Source of the DNA: Leifsonia sp. fls2-241-R2A-40a
Lineage (GTDB): Bacteria; Actinomycetota; Actinomycetes; Actinomycetales; Microbacteriaceae
DNA length: 64,000 bases
NCBI RefSeq assembly: GCF_030209575.1
Contig: NZ_JARVRS010000001.1
Coordinates: 558,001-622,000, forward strand
Direction of reading: 5' to 3'
Both the position numbers and the translations under genes were made by a program. The notes under the pieces are model-generated. The model saw only the letters and a list, made by a program, of their open reading frames with translations. It searched no databases and was not told the DNA's origin. Below are positions 50,542 through 58,702 of the stretch, piece by piece; position 1 is the stretch's first letter; the number at the start of each line of letters is the position of its first letter.

Positions 50542-51849
50542 TCAGCGGCCGAGGCCGCGATACGTCCAGCCTGCGGCGCGCCAGGCGGCCGGATCGAGGG
50601 CGTTCCGTCCGTCGATCACCGTTCGCTGAGCGACAAGGGCGCCGAGCGCCTCCGGGTCGAGTCCCGTGAACTCGGGCCACTCCGTGATCAGCAGGACCAC
50701 ATCCGCATCCCGGACGGCCTCTTCGGCACTCTCGGCGAACGCGAGGCCGGGCGCCCGCCGACGCGCGTTCTCCACCGCCTGCGGATCGGTCGCGGTCACG
50801 ATCGCACCGGACTCGGCGAGCCGCATGGCGATCTCGAGAGCCGGCGAGTCGCGGATGTCGTCGGAGTGCGGCTTGAAGGCGAGACCGAGCACGCCGACGC
50901 GCACGCCCTCCAAACGGCCGGTCTCCTCGCGCACCATGTCGACGACCCGGGCGCGGCGGCGCAGGTTGATCTTGTCGACCTCGTCGAGGAACTGCAGCGA
51001 CTCCCCCAGGCCGAGCTCGCGGGCGCGGGCACTGAAGGCGCGGATGTCCTTCGGCAGGCATCCACCACCGAAGCCGACCCCGGCGTTCAGGAACCGGCGC
51101 CCGATGCGGGCGTCGTGGCCGATCGCGTCCGCCAGCTTCGTCACATCGGCGCCGGTCACCTCGGCGATCTCGGCCATCGCGTTGATGAACGAGATCTTGG
51201 TCGCGAGGAAGGCGTTCGCCGAGACCTTCACGAGCTCTGCCGTCGCATAGTCCGTCACGATGACCGGGGTGCCCGTCGCGACGGCGGAGGCGTACACCTC
51301 GTCGAGCAGACGAGCGGCGCGCTCCCCCGGCTCGCCGTCCGGGACACCGTAGACGAGACGGTCGGGGCTGACCGTGTCCTTCACCGCGAATCCTTCGCGC
51401 AGGAACTCGGGGTTCCAGGTGAGGGTCGCGCCCGGCTGCTTCTCGGCCACGAGAGCAGCGAGCCGGGCGGCGGTGCCGACCGGGACGGTGCTCTTGCCCA
51501 CGATGAGATCGCCGGGCTTCGCGTACTCGAGAAGGGTCGCGAATGCGGCATCCACGAAGCGCATGTCGGCTGCGTCACCGTCCGCGGCCTGCGGGGTGCC
51601 GACGGCGACGAAATGCACGTCCGCGTCAGCCGCAGCAGCGAAATCCGTCGTGAACCGCAGTCGCCCCGACGCCGCAGCGCCCTCCAGCACCTCCGGCAGC
51701 CCGGGCTCGAAGAACGGCGCCCGGCCGGCGGAGAGCGAGGCGATCTTCGCCTCGTCGACGTCGATGCCGACGACGTGGTGACCCAGGTGGGCCATCGAGG
51801 CGGCGTGCACGGCCCCCAGGTAGCCGCAGCCGATCACGGAAATTCTCAT
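50542..51849 (-). CDS. UDP-glucose 6-dehydrogenase
   Basis: Oxidises UDP-glucose to UDP-glucuronate for exopolysaccharide. The 435-residue protein has the Rossmann G-C-G-Y-L-G (7-12), T-V-P-V-G-T, N-P-E-F-L-R-E-G near 150, nucleophile Cys in G-V-G-F-G-G-G-C-L-P-K-D near 257 and G-L-A-F-K-P-x-S-D-D-I-R-D-S-P near 325. ATG 51849 follows an AAGGA site. The mannose-type paralogue is less likely because of the Y-L-G nucleotide loop and the length. Between DUF4012 and thymidine kinase on one strand. Confidence 0.93.
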   Translation of the reverse strand: MRISVIGCGYLGAVHAASMAHLGHHVVGIDVDEAKIASLSAGRAPFFEPGLPEVLEGAAASGRLRFTTDFAAAADADVHFVAVGTPQAADGDAADMRFVDAAFATLLEYAKPGDLIVGKSTVPVGTAARLAALVAEKQPGATLTWNPEFLREGFAVKDTVSPDRLVYGVPDGEPGERAARLLDEVYASAVATGTPVIVTDYATAELVKVSANAFLATKISFINAMAEIAEVTGADVTKLADAIGHDARIGRRFLNAGVGFGGGCLPKDIRAFSARARELGLGESLQFLDEVDKINLRRRARVVDMVREETGRLEGVRVGVLGLAFKPHSDDIRDSPALEIAMRLAESGAIVTATDPQAVENARRRAPGLAFAESAEEAVRDADVVLLITEWPEFTGLDPEALGALVAQRTVIDGRNALDPAAWRAAGWTYRGLGR

Positions 51850-51895
51850 GTGTCCTGTTCCTTCGGGTGGTTCGGGCCTTCGGGCGGAGCGGGCC

Positions 51896-52570
51896 TCAAG
51901 TGAAATCGGGGTCGGGCTCGTCGACATAGGCGGGTGCTGCATCGACGGGCCAGTGCCGGCGGCCATTGTTGAGGACGCCTCGGCTTTCCTGAAGGTAGCA
52001 GTTGCCGCAGAGCGACTCGTAGGACACCGACGCGCCGTCGATCGCGACCTGGTCGCCGTCGAACACGAAAACGCCGTCGATCTTCCTGGCGTTGAAGATC
52101 GCCTTGCGTCCGCACCGGCAGATCGTCTTCAGCTCCTCGAGGCTGTGCGCCACCTCGAGAAGGCGGCGGCTGCCGGGGAAGGCGACCGTCTGGAAGTCGG
52201 TGCGGATGCCGTACGCGAGCACCGGGACGCCGTCGAGCAGCGCGATGCGGAGCAGATCGTCGACCTGAGCCTCGGTGAGGAACTGCGCCTCGTCGACCAG
52301 GAGCGCGCTGACATCGGTGTCGAAGCGCTTGATGGTCCGCTCGCGGTGCCGCTGGAAGGCGCCGTACGCATCGGTGTCCGGTGTGATGAGGAAGTCGACC
52401 TCCCGGGTGACCCCGAGGCGCGAGAGGATGCCCAGGTCGCCCTTGGTGTCGATCGACGGCTTCGCGAGCAGGACGCGGTGACCGCGCTCCTCATAGTTGT
52501 ACGCGGCCTGAAGCATAGCCGTGCTCTTACCGCTGTTCATCGCGCCGTACCGGAAATACAGTTTTGCCAC
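51896..52570 (-). CDS. tdk: Thymidine kinase (type II)
   Basis: Salvages thymidine to dTMP. The 224-residue protein has P-loop G-A-M-N-S-G-K-S-T (9-17), Walker B L-L-V-D-E-A-Q-F near 91, zinc ligands C-R-C-G near 152 and C-G-N-C near 188, and the lasso motif between them. GTG 52570 has no Shine-Dalgarno: TAGGAT (complement of 52577-52582) lies exactly 6 nt upstream, so translation is probably leaderless. Confidence 0.95.
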   Translation of the reverse strand: MAKLYFRYGAMNSGKSTAMLQAAYNYEERGHRVLLAKPSIDTKGDLGILSRLGVTREVDFLITPDTDAYGAFQRHRERTIKRFDTDVSALLVDEAQFLTEAQVDDLLRIALLDGVPVLAYGIRTDFQTVAFPGSRRLLEVAHSLEELKTICRCGRKAIFNARKIDGVFVFDGDQVAIDGASVSYESLCGNCYLQESRGVLNNGRRHWPVDAAPAYVDEPDPDFT

Positions 52571-52624
52571 GCACCGATCCTATGCGGGAGCGGAGGATGA
52601 ACGCCGCGACGCCGCGATGCCGCG

Positions 52625-53329
52625 TCAGGTGAGGTAGCCGTCCTCCGCTGCGCGCCGGATCAGGTCGGCCCGCGAGCTCGTCGGACGCCCGGCCTTGCCG
52701 TACTTCTCGCGCACGCGCCGCAGGTAGGTCTTCGCCGTCTCGTACTGGACGTTCATCGCGCGGGCGACCTCCGAGGTGGTGCGTCCGTCCGCGTACAGCA
52801 CCAGCGCCTGCCGCTCCCCGTCGCTGAGCCGGGGCCGCGCCGATTCCGGGATGAGGGGCTTGGGCCGCCACGCGGTCGGCGCGGGGGCGCTCCGGCCGGC
52901 GCCGCGTCCGGAAGCTGAGAGCGCGGCCGCCACCAACTCGGTCATCGGCTGCGATTTCGTGACGTAGGCGACGGCGCCTGCGGCGAGCGCCGCATCCCGG
53001 TCCTCAGGAGTGTCGACGGCGCTCAGGATGACGACCTTCGCGCCGGCAGCGCGACAGGTGCGCACGCGCGCGCCGATCGAGACCGACTCCTTCAGCTGCA
53101 GATCCATGATGACGAGGTCGGTCGGGAAGGCGTCGCTGTGCACGAGTTCGAGCCAGCTGCCTGCGCGCAGGACGAGGTCGAACTCGGGCGCGTTCTTCTC
53201 GATCCAGGACGCCAGGCTGTCGAGCAGCAGTTCGTGGTCGTCGAGGATCGCCAGCCGGATCGGCGGCTCTGCGTCCCGCCCTCCGGACGGTGCGTTGATT
53301 CCCGGCTGTTCCGGACGGGTGCTCGTCAT
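52625..53329 (-). CDS. LuxR/NarL-family response regulator
   Basis: A 234-residue regulator. Receiver domain (about 24-140) with acidic pair D30-D31, phospho-acceptor Asp76 in V-I-M-D-L-Q-L and Lys in Y-V-T-K-S-Q-P; then a Pro/Arg linker and a C-terminal HTH (about 165-234; L-S-D-G-E-R-Q-A-L-V-L-Y-A-D-G, V-Q-Y-E-T-A-K-T-Y-L-R-R-V-R-E-K-Y). Its start overlaps the stop of the kinase-like gene by 4 bases. Partner kinase is the first gene of the same operon. Targets unknown. Confidence 0.9.
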   Translation of the reverse strand: MTSTRPEQPGINAPSGGRDAEPPIRLAILDDHELLLDSLASWIEKNAPEFDLVLRAGSWLELVHSDAFPTDLVIMDLQLKESVSIGARVRTCRAAGAKVVILSAVDTPEDRDAALAAGAVAYVTKSQPMTELVAAALSASGRGAGRSAPAPTAWRPKPLIPESARPRLSDGERQALVLYADGRTTSEVARAMNVQYETAKTYLRRVREKYGKAGRPTSSRADLIRRAAEDGYLT

Positions 53330-54567
53330 CGTCTCCTCGCTCCACGATCGAGATGGCCGCCTTCAGGGTAGGCGAAACGCACGGCCACCTGCCCCGCGCG
53401 AACGCGCATGGTGGCCTCCACGGCCACCGAGTTGAGGGAGCTGACCAGCGGCAGGAGCTCCCGTCGCAGCTCGGCGCGTGGCTCGTCGATGTCCGCCTCC
53501 AGGAGGAAGGTCGGCCGGGCGGGGTCGCTCGCGGTCACGCGGAGGCTGGTCGCGTCCAGGCCCGGTCGGGCGGCAACGGTGGCGATCAGGGCGCCGACGA
53601 TGGCCCGCTGGTCGGCGTTCAGCACCCGTTCGAGGCGATACGGGTCGTCGACGTGCGCATTCGGCCCGTCCGAACTGGGCGGCCCCGGGTTCACGAGCCG
53701 GGGCGCGAGCGCCAGGTCGACCGTCTCTTCGAGCCATGTGCGATCGACGGCGCGGACGGACATGCCTCGGAGGCGGTCCGAGATCGTGCGAGCGTGCTCG
53801 ATGTCCTCAGCCGTGACGGTTCCTGCCCGCACCAGTGCCGTGAGGAACGGCACGGCCTCCGTGTTCAGGGCGGTCATCCGCTCCTGGGCGATCATGCGGC
53901 CGGCGGCCTGCCGCAACTCCCCCTCGAGACGCGACTGTCCCTCACGGGCGACCTCGCGCCACCGCAGCGTCTCGCCGGTCAGGGTCCAGGCGTAGCCGGC
54001 GCCGCCCGCGGCGAGCGCGAGGATCGGCGTCGCCGCCACCGTGGCGTACACCACCGGGTTGTTGGCGATCACGATGGAGTGCTGCGCCGCGGCAAGACCG
54101 CCCACGACGAGCGCCGACACCACCGCGGACCCGGCCACTTCGCCGATCGGCCGGTAGAGCGGCATCGCGACCAGCAGCAGTGCGACAGCGATCTGACCCC
54201 AGTCGTCCTGGATGCGCTCGTTGCGACCCCACACGGAGGCGGTGAAGAGGCACCCGGCCGTCAGGGCGACACCGATCACCGAGAAGTGCGACCAGCGCCC
54301 GAACGGGGCGAAGCCCGGGTGCGTGCGGATGCTCGCCACGATCACGGCGAGGAGCAGCACCCCGATCGCGATCAGGGCCAGCGCGAGGTCGCGCACCTGG
54401 CCGGCGTGCCGGAAGGTCGAGAACACGGCGTACACGACGGCCACGGCGCCGAGCAGCGGGACGAGCAGCCACGCCGACTGGGCGCCGAGCGGGTCCAGCC
54501 GCTGGGGCGTGCGCTCGAGCGGGACCGATCGCGCCCCGACGATGGTGCGCGGATTGAGGGCGGTCAT
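53326..54567 (-). CDS. Histidine-kinase-like membrane protein lacking catalytic motifs (pseudokinase)
   Basis: A 413-residue protein with six predicted helices (about 35-205) followed by a coiled helix (W-R-E-V-A-R-E-G-Q-S-R-L-E-G-E-L-R-Q-A-A) like the dimerisation helix of NarL-type kinases. The phospho-acceptor His-Asp is missing: the matching stretch reads Q-E-R-M-T-A-L-N-T-E-A-V. The C-terminal 130 residues look like an HATPase fold (L-N-A-D-Q-R-A-I-V-G-A-L-I-A-T-V-A-A-R) without recognisable N-box Asn or Gly boxes. ATG 54567 overlaps the kinase stop and its stop overlaps the regulator start, so it is the middle of a coupled trio. A regulatory or sensing role is inferred. Confidence 0.72.
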   Translation of the reverse strand: MTALNPRTIVGARSVPLERTPQRLDPLGAQSAWLLVPLLGAVAVVYAVFSTFRHAGQVRDLALALIAIGVLLLAVIVASIRTHPGFAPFGRWSHFSVIGVALTAGCLFTASVWGRNERIQDDWGQIAVALLLVAMPLYRPIGEVAGSAVVSALVVGGLAAAQHSIVIANNPVVYATVAATPILALAAGGAGYAWTLTGETLRWREVAREGQSRLEGELRQAAGRMIAQERMTALNTEAVPFLTALVRAGTVTAEDIEHARTISDRLRGMSVRAVDRTWLEETVDLALAPRLVNPGPPSSDGPNAHVDDPYRLERVLNADQRAIVGALIATVAARPGLDATSLRVTASDPARPTFLLEADIDEPRAELRRELLPLVSSLNSVAVEATMRVRAGQVAVRFAYPEGGHLDRGARRR

Positions 54568-55781
54568 CCGGCGCGACCTCCGGGAACCGCGGCGCCCGGC
54601 TCGGTCGGGACGGTCAGGATGACGGTCGTGCCCACATCGGTGCTCGAATAGATGTCGACGGTCCCACCGACGCGGGCGATGCGATCGCCGACGGACTGGC
54701 GGAGACCGAGCCGGTCTCCGGCCGGCGCCGAGGCGGGGAACCCGCTTCCGGCATCCACCACCATCACCGACAGTGAGCCGGCGCCCGCAGACAGGGCGAC
54801 CTCGGCGCTGGCGCTTCCCGAGTGGCGGACCACGTTCACGAGGCACTGGCGTACCGCGAGGCCCAACGCCCGGCGCGCGTCCTCGTCGAGGCGGGCGTAA
54901 GGCGCACGATCCCCGGAGATGTCGACGGTGAGGCCCTCGTCGCGCGCGGCCTCGATCGCCCGGTGCAGCTCACTGTCGTACCAGGGGTCGGCGTCGGCGA
55001 GGGCGGCCGCACCGTCGCCGGCGGGTTGCAGCATCCCCTCGGCCAGGCCGCGCAGGTCTGCTTCGATCCGCTGGGCCAGCCGCTCGTCCAGCGGGCCGGG
55101 CTGCGAGCGCGCGACTGCCGCGAGCTCGCTCAGCACGGTGTCGTGGAGGTCGGCCGTGGATGCGGCGACCAGCTCGCGACGCAGGTCGATGAGCCGGGCG
55201 TCGCGCACGGCACGGTGAAGCGCGGACTGCGCTCGCGAGCGCGTCCCGCGGGTCAACCCGTCGAAGGCGAGGACACCGACCAGCAGCAGGTACGCGCCGA
55301 GCGAGATGGCGTCCGGCACGTAGTCTCGGTCGGTCGTCGCGGCCGCGAGGATCACGGCGGCCTCGGCCAGTGCGAAGCCGAGGGTCGCCCACAGGATGCC
55401 GGCCGGCGCGCCCGTGCCGGTGCCACCGACCAGAGTCATCGCGACGACCGGCAAGGCGACGACGAAGAGATTGGTGTCGTGATACGCCGGGGTGCCCATG
55501 AACAGGGCGACGACGTAGAAGTAGGTGCAGACGGCGCCCACCAGCAGGTAGGAGATCGTCAGAGCGACGGTGCGGCCCCGTGCCAGGGCGAGCAGCAGGA
55601 CGACCATCGGAGCGAGGACGAGCAGCGTCAGCCACGAGGTGACGTTGCCGTTGGCGAGGCTCGTGGTGGCGACGTTCACCACGGCCGCTGCCAGGCAGAC
55701 CAGGCCGGCCCACCGCGCTGCCGTGGCCAGGGCGCGCGAGTTCGCGGGTCGCGCCAGGTGGCTGGGCAGGCCGAGTGACAC
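54564..55781 (-). CDS. NarL-type sensor histidine kinase
   Basis: A 405-residue kinase. Six predicted helices (about 22-180), HisKA_3 phospho-acceptor in A-D-L-H-D-T-V-L-S-E-L near 210, and HATPase with N-box Q-C-L-V-N-V-V-R-H-S-G near 320, G1 V-D-A-G-S-G-F and G2 R-L-G-L-R-Q-S-V. All catalytic boxes look intact, unlike the next gene. GTG 55781 with a GGAAGGG site. No extracellular sensor domain, so the signal is probably sensed in or at the membrane. Confidence 0.9.
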   Translation of the reverse strand: MSLGLPSHLARPANSRALATAARWAGLVCLAAAVVNVATTSLANGNVTSWLTLLVLAPMVVLLLALARGRTVALTISYLLVGAVCTYFYVVALFMGTPAYHDTNLFVVALPVVAMTLVGGTGTGAPAGILWATLGFALAEAAVILAAATTDRDYVPDAISLGAYLLLVGVLAFDGLTRGTRSRAQSALHRAVRDARLIDLRRELVAASTADLHDTVLSELAAVARSQPGPLDERLAQRIEADLRGLAEGMLQPAGDGAAALADADPWYDSELHRAIEAARDEGLTVDISGDRAPYARLDEDARRALGLAVRQCLVNVVRHSGSASAEVALSAGAGSLSVMVVDAGSGFPASAPAGDRLGLRQSVGDRIARVGGTVDIYSSTDVGTTVILTVPTEPGAAVPGGRAG

Positions 55782-55796
55782 GACGTCATCCCTTCC

Positions 55797-55854
55797 GGGA
55801 CCGAGAACGGCTCGGTCCCTTCGGGATTATGGCATCGCTCGGCGGCGCTGTGTA
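55797..55854 (-). promoter_or_regulatory. Promoter and leader hairpin of the sensor-kinase operon
   Basis: Minus-strand -35 TACACA (complement of 55849-55854), a 17-nt spacer and -10 CATAAT (complement of 55826-55831) predict a start near 55819. The transcript would then begin with a perfect 9-bp hairpin (GGGACCGAG/CTCGGTCCC, 55797-55819) that ends right before the GGAAGGG ribosome site, a layout that could influence translation or stabilise the 5' end. Confidence 0.55.
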
Positions 55855-55873
55855 CCCCGGCCGGATGTACCCC

Positions 55874-57061
55874 TCAGAAGAGGGTCGGCTGCACGCCCAA
55901 CCCTGTGAGCGATGCACTGACGATCGAGGCGGCGTCCGGAGCCTCCGCGGACGAGCCCGCGTGCCCGGCCGCGCGGGCCGCGCGGACCGCGTTCGACCCG
56001 CCGGAAGCGCTTCGCGCGGCAGAGCCGACCGGCTGCCGCTCCCCCTCGTCGTCGCGCAGCATCCCGAGCGCACTCGACCGGACGCCTCCGGTCAGAGGGT
56101 CCTCCTGCCCGCGTTCGAGCCCGTACGACCGCATGAGCGGCTTGATCCGCCCGGCGAGCCAGCGTCGGTACTCTTGCGGCGCGTACGTGCCGCGGCCGTA
56201 CATGCGCCGGTACTGGGGCAGGAGTTCGGGATGCTCGCGTTCGAGCCAGAGGTAGAACCACTCCTTCACACCGGGCTTCAGATGCAGGGCGGAGTACAGC
56301 GCGTACGTCGCTCCGGCTTCCTTCGCCTGACGCAGGGCGTCGTCGAGGTGCGCCTTCGTATCGGTGAGGTACGGGATGATCGGCATGAGGAAGACGCCGC
56401 AATCGAGGCCGTGCTCGCGCACCGCCGTGACCGTCGCGAGCCGGGCCTTCGTGGTCGGAGTGCCGGGCTCGACCGATTGCTGCAACTCGTCGTCGTAAAC
56501 CGCGATCGACATCGCCAGGTCGACCGGAACCCGCTCGTTCGCCTCGGCGAGGCGATCCAGATCACGTCGCAGCAGCGAACCCTTGGTCAGGATGCTGAAC
56601 GGCGTCCCGGAATCGGCGAGGGCATCGATGATGCCGGGCATCAGCCCGTAGCGCCCCTCCGCACGCTGATACGGGTCGGTGTTCGTACCGAGTGCGACCG
56701 GATGGTGGGCCCAACTCGGCTTCGCCAGCTCTTTGCGCAGCACCTCGGCCACGTTCACCTTGACGATGATCTCGTTGTCGAAGTCCTTGCCCGAGTCGAG
56801 GTCGAGGTAGGTGTGCGTGGGACGGGCGAAGCAGTAGACGCACGCGTGCGAGCAGCCGCGGTACGGGTTGATCGTCCAGCCGAACGGCATGGGCCCTCCC
56901 CCGCCGGGGATCTTGTTGAGGGCCGACTTCGCCAGCACCTCGTGGAAGGTGATGCCGGCGAAGTCGGGTGTGCGCACGGAGCGCACCAGGTTGTTCAGTC
57001 GAGCGAGCCCCGGCAGCGCCGAGGGCTCGTCGACCGACAACTCCTGACCGCTCCATCTCAT
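55874..57061 (-). CDS. Rv2578c-family radical SAM protein
   Basis: A 395-residue iron-sulfur enzyme. The cluster motif C-S-H-A-C-V-Y-C is near residue 70, in N-P-Y-R-G-C-S-H-A-C-V-Y-C-F-A-R-P-T-H-T-Y-L, followed by I-I-V-K-V-N, L-G-T-N-T-D-P-Y-Q and M-S-I-A-V-Y-D. This is the family of Rv2578c, related to the SplB-like group. The last 75 residues are Ala/Ser/Gly-rich and weakly conserved. ATG 57061 has a GGAAG site and a perfect SOS box 8 nt upstream, so a DNA-damage role is likely; the substrate is unknown. Confidence 0.9.
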   Translation of the reverse strand: MRWSGQELSVDEPSALPGLARLNNLVRSVRTPDFAGITFHEVLAKSALNKIPGGGGPMPFGWTINPYRGCSHACVYCFARPTHTYLDLDSGKDFDNEIIVKVNVAEVLRKELAKPSWAHHPVALGTNTDPYQRAEGRYGLMPGIIDALADSGTPFSILTKGSLLRRDLDRLAEANERVPVDLAMSIAVYDDELQQSVEPGTPTTKARLATVTAVREHGLDCGVFLMPIIPYLTDTKAHLDDALRQAKEAGATYALYSALHLKPGVKEWFYLWLEREHPELLPQYRRMYGRGTYAPQEYRRWLAGRIKPLMRSYGLERGQEDPLTGGVRSSALGMLRDDEGERQPVGSAARSASGGSNAVRAARAAGHAGSSAEAPDAASIVSASLTGLGVQPTLF

Positions 57062-57068
57062 GCTTCCA

Positions 57069-57086
57069 TTCGAACATATGTTCGAA
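57069..57086 (-). promoter_or_regulatory. LexA/SOS box upstream of the radical SAM gene
   Basis: TTCGAACATATGTTCGAA is a perfect 18-bp palindrome that contains the Gram-positive SOS consensus CGAACATATGTTCG and fits mycobacterial TCGAAC-N4-GTTCGA exactly. It lies between the ABC-F stop (57089) and the radical SAM ATG (57061), where a promoter for the latter must be. Confidence 0.92.
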
Positions 57087-57088
57087 GG

Positions 57089-58702
57089 TTAAGCAAGGTG
57101 CACCGTCTCCCCCTCCCATCCGGCGCGTAGCCAGCGGTCGTGGCTAGCCACCACGACCGCGCCGGGATACGCGCCCAGTGCCTCCTCCAACTCGGTGGCC
57201 AGGGCGAGCGACAGGTGGTTCGTCGGCTCATCCAGCAGGAAGAGGTGCGGAGGTCGCGCGATGATCAGCGCCAGCGCCAGACGGCGCTGCTGGCCGATCG
57301 AGAGCGCGCCGACCGGGCGGTCCAGATCGCGCGGAGCGATCAGGCCGAGGGAGGTCAGCGGCACCGTCTCCGCACGGCGGTCGCCGACAGCCGACTCGTA
57401 GACCCGGCGGGGAGTCGCAGACGGATCGCCGAACCGGACATCCTGTTCCAGCAGCCCGACCCGCAGTCCCTTCCGGCGCTGCACCGACCCCGACGGGGGA
57501 TCGAGCCGCCCGGCGAGCACCGAGAGCAGCGTCGACTTGCCCGCCCCGTTCGCCCCCGTGATGAGGATCCGCGAGGCGGGAGCGACGGAGAGCTCGCCGA
57601 CCTCCAGCCGCCCGGGGATGCGCACCTGTCTCGCCTGCACCAGCAGCCCGGAGCCGTCGCCCAGCACCTGGAACCCGGACGGGATGCCCGAGAAGCCCAG
57701 ACGCGCCGGAGGCTTCCGCACCTGGGTGGTGCGCAACTCCTCGAGCCGCCCCTCGGCGTTGCGGATCCGGCGGGAGATCTGCCGGTCGAGCGCGTTCCCC
57801 TTCACCGACTTGACGAACTTGTCGTTGTCGCGCACCTTCCCGGACCAGGCGATAGAGCGCGCCGTCACCGCCGCCGCGTGCTCCAGCGCCTTCAGTTCCT
57901 GCTGCTCGTCGGAGAACTGCTTCTCCCACCGCGCACGCTCGGCCGACTTCTCGGCCAGATAGGCGCTGTAGCCGCCGCCGAACACCGTCGTCCCCGAGCG
58001 GGCGGGATCGAGGTCCAGCAGGCCGGTCGCGACAGCGTCAAGGAACGTCCGGTCGTGACTGGCGAAGACCACCGGGCCCGCCCATCCCCTCAACTGGCCC
58101 TCGAGGAAGGCCGCGGCCTCATCATCCAGATGGTTGGTGGGCTCGTCGAGCAGCAGCGCGTCCGGGCGTCCGAGCAGCAGAGCGGCCAGCGCGAAGCGGC
58201 TGCGCTGGCCGCCGGACACCTCGCTCAGCCGCCGGGCCAGCGGGATGCCGCCCACCCCGAGCCCGTCGAGCAGCTCGTCGCGGCGCGCATCCACGCTCCA
58301 GATCTCGGCGCGCTCCGCCGCCGCGAGGGCGGTGTCGTAGCGCGCCTCGGCGCCCGGCTCGCCCGCGCCCAGCGCCGTGGCCGCGTGCTCGAGCTCGCGC
58401 TCGATGGCGCGGACGGCCGCGAGGGACTGCTCGATCATGGCGCCGAGCGTGTCGTGCGGCTGGAACCGCACCTCCTGCCAGAGGAATCCGGTGCGCTCGG
58501 GCCGGGCGAGCACGCCCGCGTCCGGGACCTCGGCGCCGGCGAGCACGCGCAGCAGCGTCGACTTGCCTGCTCCGTTCTCGCCGATCAGGCCGAGCCGCGA
58601 ACCCGGGCCGACCGTCAGCGAGACGTCGCTGAGCACACGGCGCTCACCGTAGGTCACGGAGACGCCTTCGGCGCGCAGGGGGGAGAGTGTGATCGTTGGC
58701 AT
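57089..58702 (-). CDS. ABC-F family ATPase (ribosome-protection type)
   Basis: A 537-residue soluble protein with two ABC domains and no membrane part. Walker A motifs G-E-N-G-A-G-K-S-T near 38 and G-A-N-G-A-G-K-S-T near 378; signatures V-S-G-G-Q-R-S-R and L-S-I-G-Q-Q-R-R (Ser-Ile-Gly in place of Ser-Gly-Gly in the second); Walker B with D-E-P-T-N-H-L in both. The linker (about 235-320) holds K-A-L-E-H-A-A-A-V-T-A-R-S. Members protect ribosomes from antibiotics or tune translation. ATG 58702 with GGAAAGG; an in-frame GTG at 58825 would add 41 residues running through the leader hairpins and is less likely. Confidence 0.88.
   Translation of the reverse strand: MPTITLSPLRAEGVSVTYGERRVLSDVSLTVGPGSRLGLIGENGAGKSTLLRVLAGAEVPDAGVLARPERTGFLWQEVRFQPHDTLGAMIEQSLAAVRAIERELEHAATALGAGEPGAEARYDTALAAAERAEIWSVDARRDELLDGLGVGGIPLARRLSEVSGGQRSRFALAALLLGRPDALLLDEPTNHLDDEAAAFLEGQLRGWAGPVVFASHDRTFLDAVATGLLDLDPARSGTTVFGGGYSAYLAEKSAERARWEKQFSDEQQELKALEHAAAVTARSIAWSGKVRDNDKFVKSVKGNALDRQISRRIRNAEGRLEELRTTQVRKPPARLGFSGIPSGFQVLGDGSGLLVQARQVRIPGRLEVGELSVAPASRILITGANGAGKSTLLSVLAGRLDPPSGSVQRRKGLRVGLLEQDVRFGDPSATPRRVYESAVGDRRAETVPLTSLGLIAPRDLDRPVGALSIGQQRRLALALIIARPPHLFLLDEPTNHLSLALATELEEALGAYPGAVVVASHDRWLRAGWEGETVHLA

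Noticed and set aside
57089-58702. ABC transporter ATPase for a membrane exporter
   Set aside because: Two ABC domains in one soluble chain, D-E-P-T-N-H-L Walker B motifs and no permease gene nearby mark the ABC-F class.
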